Positions 1 through 5,109 of a stretch of 5,109 bases of DNA are shown one piece after another. Positions within the stretch are counted from its first letter, which is position 1. Each line of letters begins with the position of its first letter. A program made the position numbers and the translations under genes. This DNA is from Alphaproteobacteria bacterium (GTDB lineage Bacteria; Pseudomonadota; Alphaproteobacteria; SMXP01): NCBI GenBank assembly GCA_004356335.1, contig SMXP01000028.1, positions 1 to 5,109 of the forward strand. The letters run 5' to 3'. Under the pieces are notes generated by a model. The model searched no databases, had not been told where the DNA came from, and worked only from the letters and a program-made list of their open reading frames with translations.

Positions 1-141
1 TGAGCCTCGCTCCGCAGTGCCTGCATGACAGAGGGCGTGGGCAGGCCGGTTACTGGGTCGCCCCGTTGCTGCTGAAACGCGGTGATGGCCGTTTGGGATT
101 TGTTACCGAATGCGCCATCGGCCGGGCCGGGATTGTAGCCA
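1..141. repeat. Terminal direct repeat, left copy (circular-closure overlap)
   Basis: These 141 bases are identical to 4969-5109, the other end of the window, with no mismatch found by direct reading. The repeat lies inside the coding sequence of the second peptidoglycan-binding domain and shows no feature of a biological terminus such as flanking inverted repeats. The length equals a standard maximal assembly k-mer (141), so the likely meaning is a circular contig, or a loop from a tandem repeat, printed with its overlap. The true unit is then 4,968 bp. Confidence 0.93.
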
Positions 142-1058
142 AGGCTCGTCAAGAGGGTCTGGATCTCGGTCACCCAAGGTTTATCGAAGCGTGGCGAATC
201 TGCAGGCTGAATTTGTGGTTGTTGTTGGTGGCTGGGAGCAGCATCGGCGAGGGCTTCTTGGGTGGTATCCTGGCCCTGGGTTGCCGTAGAAAGCTGCGCA
301 ACGAGTTGTGGCGTAACGTTTCCCCCGGCAGGCAGACCGCGATCCTGGTGGAACGCCGTGATCGCAACGCGCGTCTTTATGCCGTATTGGCCATCAATGG
401 CGCCGGCGTTGTAACCCAGCTGGTTGAGCATGCGCTGCGCATCCGCCACCATCTGCTTGTCGTGGTTATAGCTCGACTGGGAGGTAGCGGCCCCCGGCTG
501 TATCGTCGTGCTCTGTGCGTCTGTGCCTTGCTCGGAGAGCCAGGGCATGTCGCCACTTTCCTCGCCGGCGACGGTCGATTTCTGCTCGGTCTCCTGTTTT
601 ACCCGCCAGTTGCTCGCGCCAGCGCGGCAGGCGGTTCCCTCGAACAACCGTGACGAGGCCCCCGTGATCAGGGTCCAGCGATAGTTGCGGCATGGCGTTC
701 CATCGGCTTCCTTGAACGTGGCGACCGGCGTGATTACGCCCCGATCGCCGGTCTGCGGGTTGAGCCAGGGGCTCTCGCTTCCCTTGCGAGCGTTCTCGAG
801 CGCCGTGTTGAAGGCGTTCTTGAAGTAGGGATCGGCGCCCGGCTTTCCAGGCTCGTTCCAGTCAACCGTGCCCGTTTTGGACGGGTCCTCGCTGGGGGAG
901 GCTTCCGGTTCCGGGTCGACCGAACCATCCATTGCGTTGTCGGCGTCTTCGAATGCTTTTATCACCGCTTCATGGAAGAACGCTGGCGCTGGCTTCGGCC
1001 CGGCAAGCCCGATCAAAACACACGAAACCAATATGATACCGCGATGATGCAGCCGCAT
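1..1058 (-). CDS. Exported peptidoglycan-binding multidomain protein, N-terminal part (residues 1-352; continues across the circle junction)
   Basis: This is the 5' part of the single large gene; the frame is open to base 1 and continues, via the identical copy at 4969-5109, into the segment 1170-5109. The start is ATG at 1058: it is preceded by GGGGAG six bases away, followed by a signal peptide, and the in-frame codons back to the TGA at 1115-1113 contain no ATG, GTG or TTG. Residues 1-26 form a Sec signal peptide (basic start, core IILVSCVLIGLAG, probable cleavage after APA). Residues 27-80 are acidic and rich in Pro and Ser. Residues about 80-155 resemble the 17-kDa surface antigen domain, with Cys123 and Cys144. 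Residues 206-256 and 298-348 are two peptidoglycan-binding repeats separated by a Gln/Pro-rich linker. The likely location is the periplasm or envelope, bound to murein. No catalytic domain is visible here. The frame and domains are seen directly; the role is inferred. Confidence 0.9.
   Translation of the reverse strand, partial: MRLHHRGIILVSCVLIGLAGPKPAPAFFHEAVIKAFEDADNAMDGSVDPEPEASPSEDPSKTGTVDWNEPGKPGADPYFKNAFNTALENARKGSESPWLNPQTGDRGVITPVATFKEADGTPCRNYRWTLITGASSRLFEGTACRAGASNWRVKQETEQKSTVAGEESGDMPWLSEQGTDAQSTTIQPGAATSQSSYNHDKQMVADAQRMLNQLGYNAGAIDGQYGIKTRVAITAFHQDRGLPAGGNVTPQLVAQLSTATQGQDTTQEALADAAPSHQQQPQIQPADSPRFDKPWVTEIQTLLTSLGYNPGPADGAFGNKSQTAITAFQQQRGDPVTGLPTPSVMQALRSEA
15..167 (-). repeat. 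Peptidoglycan-binding domain repeat 2 (residues 298-348), spanning the contig junction
   Basis: The signature LGYNPGPADGAFG is followed by AITAFQQQRGDP and TPSVMQAL, collinear with repeat 1. Most of this domain lies in the 141-base end overlap, so it appears again, cut short, at the right edge. An intact domain forms only when read from 167 downward, which is what a correct circular join predicts. A pair of such domains suggests firm or bivalent attachment to the wall (inference). Confidence 0.9.
291..443 (-). repeat. Peptidoglycan-binding domain repeat 1 (residues 206-256)
   Basis: This is a PG_binding_1-type three-helix domain. It carries the family signature LGYNAGAIDGQYG, then a helix containing AITAFHQDRG, then the terminal TPQLVAQL helix. 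It aligns without gaps to the second repeat over 51 residues with 24 identities (47%). Such domains bind murein and usually target enzymes or envelope proteins to the cell wall. No hydrolase or transpeptidase domain is recognisable next to it. Confidence 0.9.
594..821 (-). other. Domain resembling the 17-kDa surface antigen C-terminal domain (residues about 80-155)
   Basis: Recognisable elements in order are ALENARKGSESPWLN, GDRGVITP, a CRNYRW motif with Cys123, and GTACR with Cys144 followed by NWRV (Trp151). This spacing (aromatic W-x-N, a G-x-V-x-P strand, CR-x-Y/F, G-x-ACR, W) is typical of the domain in proteobacterial 17-kDa outer-membrane surface antigens (17kDa_Anti_2 type). The two Cys could form a disulphide in the periplasm. 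In that family the domain usually ends a short lipoprotein, whereas here it opens a giant protein and precedes murein-binding repeats. The family call is from memory of the motif pattern. Confidence 0.55.
981..1058 (-). other. Sec signal peptide coding segment (residues 1-26)
   Basis: The N terminus MRLHHRG is basic. It is followed by a hydrophobic core of about 12 residues (IILVSCVLIGLA), then GPKPAPA and FFHE. APA fits an A-X-A signal peptidase I site after residue 26. The acidic, soluble sequence that follows fits a mature exported protein. The feature also supports ATG 1058 as the true start. Confidence 0.8.
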
Positions 1059-1064
1059 GACACT

Positions 1065-1070
1065 CTCCCC
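1065..1070 (-). promoter_or_regulatory. Ribosome-binding site GGGGAG for the ATG at 1058
   Basis: On the minus strand GGGGAG ends six bases before the ATG at 1058, a normal Shine-Dalgarno spacing. It supports this start over Met43 (932) and over Met345 (4994 in the right-hand copy). Confidence 0.75.
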
Positions 1071-1126
1071 GTATCGACCGGCGCCTCCTGAAGTCTCCGG
1101 ATGCCGTGTCGCTCAAACCTCCCCAA

Positions 1127-1155
1127 ATGACTAGTCGTCTCGCTGCTCGTGTAAA
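1127..1155 (-). promoter_or_regulatory. Weak sigma70-like promoter candidate
   Basis: In the gene's sense TTTACA (1155-1150) matches five of six bases of the -35 consensus. It is followed, after 17 bases, by AGTCAT (1132-1127), which matches only three of six bases of the -10 box. Transcription would start about 60 bases before the ATG. The -10 match is poor and alphaproteobacterial promoters are often degenerate, so this is only the best candidate in the gap. Confidence 0.22.
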
Positions 1156-1169
1156 TCGATGCCACAAGA

Positions 1170-4100
1170 TCAAAAATCGATATCCTTCAATTTACCCTCC
1201 GCCACTGCCTGTTCGTCACCGGCAAAAAGGAAGCCGGGTTGACGAGCGATCCAACCAGGATCGAAAAGCGCAAAGGATGCGTCTTTGACCTGATCACCGT
1301 CAGCATTGATGATGGCAATGACGATGGGCCCGCACATCTTGAGCTTTTCGTAGTTTTCGGGATTGCCGCCCGAGCCGATCATCAGAGGCAGGCGCGCTTC
1401 CACGGCCTCTGGCGGCGATGAGGCGCTCGGGGGAACGGCGGCAGCGGCGACCGGCTTTTTTTGGCAGGCCTGTATTTCCAACTGTATTTTTGCCGAGGCC
1501 AATTCAATCTTGGTCCGATCGCCGCTTGCGAATTCGGGGGCGTATTTGGCCTGAACTTGCGACATGCACTGCATCAATTGACCCTGCAATTGCATCGATT
1601 CCGTCTGTAGATTTTTGTACTGAGCCTGGTAGTCGGGCAGTGTCTTCGCCGGTCGCCACTCGGGCTGCCACCCGCCGTGCGGCGCCACCAGTTCGAGGGC
1701 CGCCGAACAGGTTTGCTTGCTGAATGTTTGACTATCTTGGGGGAACGCCCAAAGAAGCGCATCGCCTTTCGCGAGTGTCTCGACACCATATTTTCCGCGG
1801 AGCTTGCCAAGGATCTGGGTTTTACTCGGTCCGTCCTCGCCGAAGTAGAGCCGCCGGCTTATGCCGGCAACCCGGTTTCCGTCCGTACTCATGATCGTGA
1901 ATAACGCAATCCCTTGGTCCGCGGTTTTCCTGTCCCAGTACAGCGTGGCGCCCTCGAATGGTCCGGGATTTTCGTGACGGGACGATTTGACGCCGTTCGT
2001 GCTGAACCGCTGTGTTGCGACCGATTGTGCTTCGTAGTCCACCATACCCAGACGCAGATTGACAATATCGGGCCCGTAGGGCTGGCGCTGCGGATCCGAT
2101 AAGCAGGCCTCAACCAACGCATCAAAGTCAGGGGTTCCCTCCCTCGGCGCTTCTGCATTCTTGGTAAAGTGAAGGAAACGGTTGCGGCAGTATTCGACGG
2201 CCCTAGCCGCGGTCTGGTAGTCTTGCTTAACGTTGCTACATTCGTCTCGTCCGAACAGCTTGTAATGGCTCTCGCACATAGTTTTCATCTTGCATTCCAG
2301 TTGCGCGAACTGGGAGCCAGAAGCTTCGCATTGGGCGATCAAGCGATCCTTTTCGTTCTGAGCGATCAGGGCGGCTTGCTGGGCGGCGCTTTGTTTGGTT
2401 TGTGCCTCTTTTGCCGCCTTGGCTTCGGCCGCCGCGAACAGGTCCGTTGCGGAGGGAAATTGCTCCGGCCCGAAAGAGGTTAAAATTTCGCCGCCGGCGA
2501 AGATATCGACGCGCACTAGCTTTGCGAACAGCACCGGAGAAGCTCTCCCCGGATTGAGGAAATCAAATTGCTTGCCCACAACCGTGCGGATGGCGTCAAA
2601 CACAACTCGCGCCTCTAAGTTATGGGATTTAAATTTTTGGAGCAGCGGTTCCGCGTCTTCCGGAGCCACCGGAATCGACGGCATCACCAGGCGGCGGTCG
2701 AGGGCGATTTCGCGCACCCGGTGGTCACGGGTCATGAGCAGCCGCCACGCCTTCATAATGACCCGCTCGTCCATACTGCCACTGCTGAGCGGTTTCCTGT
2801 ACTTCGGCTCGGACTGGCCCGTCGGTGACCAATTGTAAAACACGGAATTTTGCACAGATTCCGGGTAAGCGACATCATGCTCAGTCGGGGTCGGTTGAGG
2901 AATCGGTCGCAGCAGATCAGAGGGGCTGCTATTATTTCGAGTGGTGTTGCTACCCTGTTTTAAAGGCACGAAATTGATCGTCTGGCTGGCAAAATCATAT
3001 TTGACCTCGTGGATTCCCGTCGACATGCTGAGGCGCGTCGGCGCATTCGCCACGACCGCAAAGAGGTGCTCCTTGAAGATCGGCCACAGCTCAGCAGCCG
3101 CGAACTTCGGATCTCGGCCAACAACGCCGTCGCGCGAGAACAGGAAAACGCCAATCGCAGCCGAAAAACGATCATCCCATTCCGGCTCCCGTTTCACGAA
3201 TGACCAGTCGGCTTCGGGGGACCGAAAAACATCGAGAAGAGCCCCCTTGGCGAGCGCCGGTCGTGTCTTAGACAGTCTTTGCCATTCGAATATGAATGCT
3301 GGTCTCTTGTGATTGAGTGACGCGCAGCTTGAAGTCTGCTTCTTCTGGCACCGTTCGAGATACGAATCGATAACCACCCAGCCCCTTTGTTCTCCGACGA
3401 TTTGCCTCTCGGCAAGCTTCATGAACCACTCGTCACGCGCCAGGCCGGGATGATCCTTGAGCGCCAGCAGCAATAGATAATAATGGTTCGCCACGGTCAC
3501 GTCTCTGGCATCGGCCAGGGCCTGCCCTTCGGTTTTCGGATCGGCATCGGAACTACCAAATGTGGCTAGCACCGCGCCGGTCTTGGGATCGACGAGCTTG
3601 GCTTCGACCAGGCGCAAGGGGATCGGTTGGATCTGCCCTGCTTTGATGGCGATCGGGCCGATTTCGACCTTGCCTTCCAGCTTAATTTTTCTGTCCGGTT
3701 GGCCGTTGGGATCGGGATTGCCTTTTTTGTCCACCCGATGGGCATCGAGATAAGCACGGGCATCGTCCGCTGACATGGAGAGTTCCGAAATCGGGGCAAC
3801 AACTTCGTAGAGTCTTTTCGCAAACGCAAATGGCGCTATCAATTGCAGGTCTTGATATAATTCCTGGTGATGGCCGGGAATAGTATAAACGCAGTATGAG
3901 ACTTGGTTGTTTAAAGTACCCATCAACGGATCGATCCGGATATCGAGCGGAAACGCCTGTTTCCCGGCGTCGTAATCCTTGAGAATGGGTGTGCCGGTAA
4001 TCTTGAAAGTGGCCGATCTGGGCCATGATTTGGCCTTGTCGAGCGCCGCCTGAAAGCGCGCGCGTTCGGTGGCGATCAACTTGGGCCGCGTGAATTCGTT

Positions 4101-5109
4101 GGAGTTGTACCAGCGCTGCACAAAGGCCTTGCACTCAGCGGTCGTAGAGTAGGTGCCACTCCCCACATTAGGCGCAATTTCAAAAATCCTGAAATATTTG
4201 TTGGCGACCGCGGGGACATTGAGGATGTCGCCATTGGCGGCCATGTACATCTTGAAAAGGTCCGCTTCATTGAGCCGCCGGTTTCCGCCATAGTCGGCGG
4301 ACAGTGTCGCTCCGCCCGGCGATGCCAGGTCCAAATTGCCCTGAGCCGCTGCGGACTGCCCGTCCTGCCCACTACTGGAAGGGTTCGACAAATCTTTGCT
4401 GACTTCTAATGTATCCTGCTGCGAGGCTGTCGGCGCGGCGGCCACGCTTTCGGTACTAGACCCGGCACTCGCGGTCTCTGTTTCTTCGGCCTTTAGTATC
4501 TTTGACTGCGCGAGGACTTGAGTCTGATACTGTAGAAATTCGGCATAGGCGTCCGCCGCCGTGGTGGTATTTTTACTCCGATCAAAGCAGCGACCAGCCT
4601 TGGTAAAGCCCTTTGAGAAAATCTCGTAAATTTTGTCATAACCTCCGACCATCATATCGCTATTTTTTTGTTTTTCTTTCCAGACCTCAATCATGGTTAT
4701 GGCATTTTCCCTAATCATCGGGTCTCGCGTTCCACCGCACACCGCTATTACCGCATCGCTATGCGCCAGATTGTTCGGGAGATAAGGGGCGAGCGGAAAA
4801 GCACCCTTATGGAGATCCACCTGGTTGATTTTCTTGATCTGCGAGATCGGGGTGCTCGCGCTGGGGGCGAACGACGGTTGATCCGTAGCTATCGGCGCGG
4901 CGGCCAACATTTCTGTACTAGTCCCGGACCCCGCGGTCGGCGCCGGCCCGGCAGCCATAATTTTCTGCTGAGCCTCGCTCCGCAGTGCCTGCATGACAGA
5001 GGGCGTGGGCAGGCCGGTTACTGGGTCGCCCCGTTGCTGCTGAAACGCGGTGATGGCCGTTTGGGATTTGTTACCGAATGCGCCATCGGCCGGGCCGGGA
5101 TTGTAGCCA
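1170..5109 (-). CDS. Exported peptidoglycan-binding multidomain protein, remainder to the stop codon (about residues 307-1618)
   Basis: This is the rest of the same gene, open in frame from the right edge to TGA at 1172-1170. The first Met in this copy, at 4994, is Met345 inside the second peptidoglycan-binding repeat and is not a credible start. In full-length numbering: Ala/Ser/Thr linker 349-393; helical segment about 394-510 with Cys430 and Cys480; second low-complexity linker 511-584; uncharacterised module about 585-824; helical region about 830-1060 with an Asn/Ser/Pro-rich stretch near 1025-1065; second, related module about 1085-1194; Ala/Gln/Lys-rich helix 1193-1232; Cys-rich helices 1233-1308; a probable beta-rich domain about 1319-1454; helical segment about 1464-1524; Pro/Ala linker; C-terminal domain 1545-1618. 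There is no transmembrane segment after the signal peptide, so a soluble exported protein is likely. I do not recognise an enzyme. The nearest family I can suggest is DUF4852, from memory and unconfirmed. Confidence 0.9.
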   Translation of the reverse strand, partial: GYNPGPADGAFGNKSQTAITAFQQQRGDPVTGLPTPSVMQALRSEAQQKIMAAGPAPTAGSGTSTEMLAAAPIATDQPSFAPSASTPISQIKKINQVDLHKGAFPLAPYLPNNLAHSDAVIAVCGGTRDPMIRENAITMIEVWKEKQKNSDMMVGGYDKIYEIFSKGFTKAGRCFDRSKNTTTAADAYAEFLQYQTQVLAQSKILKAEETETASAGSSTESVAAAPTASQQDTLEVSKDLSNPSSSGQDGQSAAAQGNLDLASPGGATLSADYGGNRRLNEADLFKMYMAANGDILNVPAVANKYFRIFEIAPNVGSGTYSTTAECKAFVQRWYNSNEFTRPKLIATERARFQAALDKAKSWPRSATFKITGTPILKDYDAGKQAFPLDIRIDPLMGTLNNQVSYCVYTIPGHHQELYQDLQLIAPFAFAKRLYEVVAPISELSMSADDARAYLDAHRVDKKGNPDPNGQPDRKIKLEGKVEIGPIAIKAGQIQPIPLRLVEAKLVDPKTGAVLATFGSSDADPKTEGQALADARDVTVANHYYLLLLALKDHPGLARDEWFMKLAERQIVGEQRGWVVIDSYLERCQKKQTSSCASLNHKRPAFIFEWQRLSKTRPALAKGALLDVFRSPEADWSFVKREPEWDDRFSAAIGVFLFSRDGVVGRDPKFAAAELWPIFKEHLFAVVANAPTRLSMSTGIHEVKYDFASQTINFVPLKQGSNTTRNNSSPSDLLRPIPQPTPTEHDVAYPESVQNSVFYNWSPTGQSEPKYRKPLSSGSMDERVIMKAWRLLMTRDHRVREIALDRRLVMPSIPVAPEDAEPLLQKFKSHNLEARVVFDAIRTVVGKQFDFLNPGRASPVLFAKLVRVDIFAGGEILTSFGPEQFPSATDLFAAAEAKAAKEAQTKQSAAQQAALIAQNEKDRLIAQCEASGSQFAQLECKMKTMCESHYKLFGRDECSNVKQDYQTAARAVEYCRNRFLHFTKNAEAPREGTPDFDALVEACLSDPQRQPYGPDIVNLRLGMVDYEAQSVATQRFSTNGVKSSRHENPGPFEGATLYWDRKTADQGIALFTIMSTDGNRVAGISRRLYFGEDGPSKTQILGKLRGKYGVETLAKGDALLWAFPQDSQTFSKQTCSAALELVAPHGGWQPEWRPAKTLPDYQAQYKNLQTESMQLQGQLMQCMSQVQAKYAPEFASGDRTKIELASAKIQLEIQACQKKPVAAAAVPPSASSPPEAVEARLPLMIGSGGNPENYEKLKMCGPIVIAIINADGDQVKDASFALFDPGWIARQPGFLFAGDEQAVAEGKLKDIDF
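1173..1394 (-). other. C-terminal small domain (residues about 1545-1618), family not recognised
   Basis: After a Pro/Ala/Ser linker ending PPEAVEARLP, the last 74 residues form a compact segment with CGPIVIAIINADGDQ, FALFDPGW and a polar end KLKDIDF. The hydrophobic stretch IVIAII is too short to be a membrane anchor. The end does not resemble an LPXTG motif, a C-terminal outer-membrane beta-signal (no terminal strand) or a typical repeat-rich type I secretion signal. Confidence 0.4.
2103..2450 (-). other. Ala/Gln-rich helix followed by a Cys-rich helical segment (residues about 1193-1308)
   Basis: About 40 residues rich in Ala, Gln, Lys and Glu (including AAAEAKAAKEAQTKQSAAQQ) form a probable long helix or coiled coil. 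Next come six Cys at full-length positions 1233, 1245, 1251, 1263, 1280 and 1308, within predominantly helical sequence. An even Cys number in an exported protein suggests up to three disulphides that staple a helical bundle. No metal-binding pattern such as CxxC pairs or CxxCH is present, so haem or zinc binding is not supported. Confidence 0.5.
2445..2774 (-). other. Uncharacterised module B, related to the C-terminal half of module A (residues about 1085-1194)
   Basis: The helix MPSIPVAPEDAEPLLQKF (starting at 2684) parallels ISELSMSADDARAYLDAH of module A. About 50 residues later, AKLVRVDIFAGGEILTSFG parallels EAKLVDPKTGAVLATFG. Order and spacing are similar in both modules, which suggests an internal duplication with heavy divergence. 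The match is by eye only. Confidence 0.35.
3555..4274 (-). other. Uncharacterised module A, possibly DUF4852-like (residues about 585-824)
   Basis: The segment opens with LNEADLFKMYMAANGDI, then NSNEFTRPKL, a helix, a FKITGTPILKDYD strand, and QAFPLDIR. It continues with ISELSMSADDARAYLDAHR (3735-3791), a strand pair RKIKLEGKVEIG, and finally RLVEAKLVDPKTGAVLATFG (3555-3614). The NEF motif, the FPL strand and the 'I-x-M-S-x-DDA-x-x-x-L' helix recall my memory of the DUF4852 family, whose function is unknown. No catalytic residues can be named. Alternative: an unrelated alpha/beta domain specific to these giant proteins. Confidence 0.35.
4430..4476 (-). repeat. Imperfect 47-bp linker repeat, copy 2
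   Basis: This is the partner of 4892-4938. It encodes part of TASAGSSTESVAAAPTASQQ, the linker before the first large uncharacterised module. The eight mismatches are scattered and the frame is kept, as expected for an old in-frame duplication. Confidence 0.75.
4892..4938 (-). repeat. Imperfect 47-bp linker repeat, copy 1
   Basis: It matches 4430-4476 at 39 of 47 bases by direct reading, with no gap. It encodes part of the low-complexity linker TAGSGTSTEMLAAAPIATDQ just after the second peptidoglycan-binding domain. The match at DNA level, not only in composition, points to duplication of a linker segment. Confidence 0.75.
4969..5109. repeat. Terminal direct repeat, right copy (circular-closure overlap)
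   Basis: This is the second copy of bases 1-141. The minus-strand frame is the same in both copies (the codons are offset by 4,968, a multiple of three), so joining the ends gives one uninterrupted reading frame through the peptidoglycan-binding domain. Count this segment only once when measuring length or coding density. Confidence 0.93.

Larger units (their letters stand above)
1059..1169 (-). other. Sole intergenic gap (111 bp) between the stop and start of the same gene
   Basis: If the circle is real, this gap must hold every cis element of the molecule. In the gene's sense it contains two in-frame stops after the TGA (TAG at 1133-1131 and TGA at 1115-1113), the 8-bp palindrome GACTAGTC at 1129-1136, three purine-rich GGAGG-like stretches, and the ribosome-binding site. 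I see no strong GC hairpin followed by a T-run (no intrinsic terminator), no iterons, and no recognisable nicking site or replication origin. Confidence 0.85.

Noticed and set aside
1..141. End repeats as LTRs, phage terminal redundancy or transposon ends
   Set aside because: The repeat is internal to a protein domain, has no inverted termini or target duplications, and its length equals a standard assembly k-mer.
66..653. 195-codon open frame on the plus strand
   Set aside because: It lies wholly antisense to the signal-peptide gene's conserved domains, is rich in Arg, Leu and Gly as expected for the complement of G+C-rich coding, and has no recognisable domain.
1020..1031. Lipobox-like LVSC at residues 10-13, suggesting a lipoprotein
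   Set aside because: The hydrophobic core before the Cys would be only about four residues and continues past it (VLIGLA). A signal peptidase I site after APA at residue 26 fits better.
1059..1169. Intrinsic terminator, riboswitch or small RNA in the gap
   Set aside because: There is no stable GC stem followed by a T-run. The TTTTT near the stop lies in the last codons without a hairpin before it, and no conserved RNA motif is recognisable.
1170..1172. Endless rolling translation around the circle, since 4,968 is a multiple of three
   Set aside because: Three in-frame stops occur in the gap (TGA 1172-1170, TAG 1133-1131, TGA 1115-1113). Divisibility by three has a one-in-three chance.
2395..2838. 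147-codon plus-strand open frame, with other plus-strand frames at 2169-2483, 2941-3312 and 1418-1723
   Set aside because: All are antisense to the large gene and Arg/Ser-rich, without domains. The minus-strand frame is open over the whole region and carries the domain structure.
3682..4134. 150-codon open frame on the minus strand in another frame, and similar frames at 4076-4372 and 3566-3829
   Set aside because: They overlap the long gene completely in a shifted frame and have a frame-shadow composition.
4992..4994. ATG at 4994 as the start of the large protein
   Set aside because: It is in the last helix of a peptidoglycan-binding domain. The frame stays open upstream through the window edge and, across the identical end, to ATG 1058 with a ribosome-binding site and signal peptide.

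Overview
Bases 1-141 and 4969-5109 are identical, so the window reads as a closed circle of 4,968 bp cut open once, with the cut sequence present at both ends. The overlap length, 141, equals the largest k-mer in a common metagenome assembler's default list. It is therefore most likely the overlap an assembler leaves when it closes a circle (or a tandem-repeat loop), not a biological terminal repeat.

Once the ends are joined, one gene remains. It lies on the minus strand, starts with ATG at 1058, runs down to base 1, continues through 4968, and stops with TGA at 1172-1170. It encodes about 1,618 residues (4,857 nt, 97.8% of the circle) and leaves one 111-bp non-coding gap (1059-1169). That gap holds a GGGGAG ribosome-binding site, three in-frame stops and a weak promoter-like sequence. 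I see no replication protein, recombinase, transposase, tRNA, CRISPR array or inverted terminal repeat.

The product looks like an exported, multidomain cell-envelope protein. In order it has: a Sec signal peptide; an acidic Pro/Ser linker; a domain resembling the C-terminal part of 17-kDa surface antigens; two peptidoglycan-binding (PGBD/PG_binding_1) repeats; Ala/Ser/Thr-rich linkers, one partly duplicated; a long uncharacterised region with two modules that resemble each other and perhaps DUF4852; an Ala/Gln-rich helix; a Cys-rich helical segment; and two further unassigned C-terminal domains. No catalytic motif was recognised.

The G+C-rich coding, the style of the PGBD repeats and the 17-kDa-antigen-like domain suggest a proteobacterium, probably an alphaproteobacterium of the Hyphomicrobiales type. 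This is inference from sequence style only. The main open question is whether this is a real single-gene extrachromosomal circle, a tandemly repeated chromosomal gene that assembled as a loop, or an amplification artefact.
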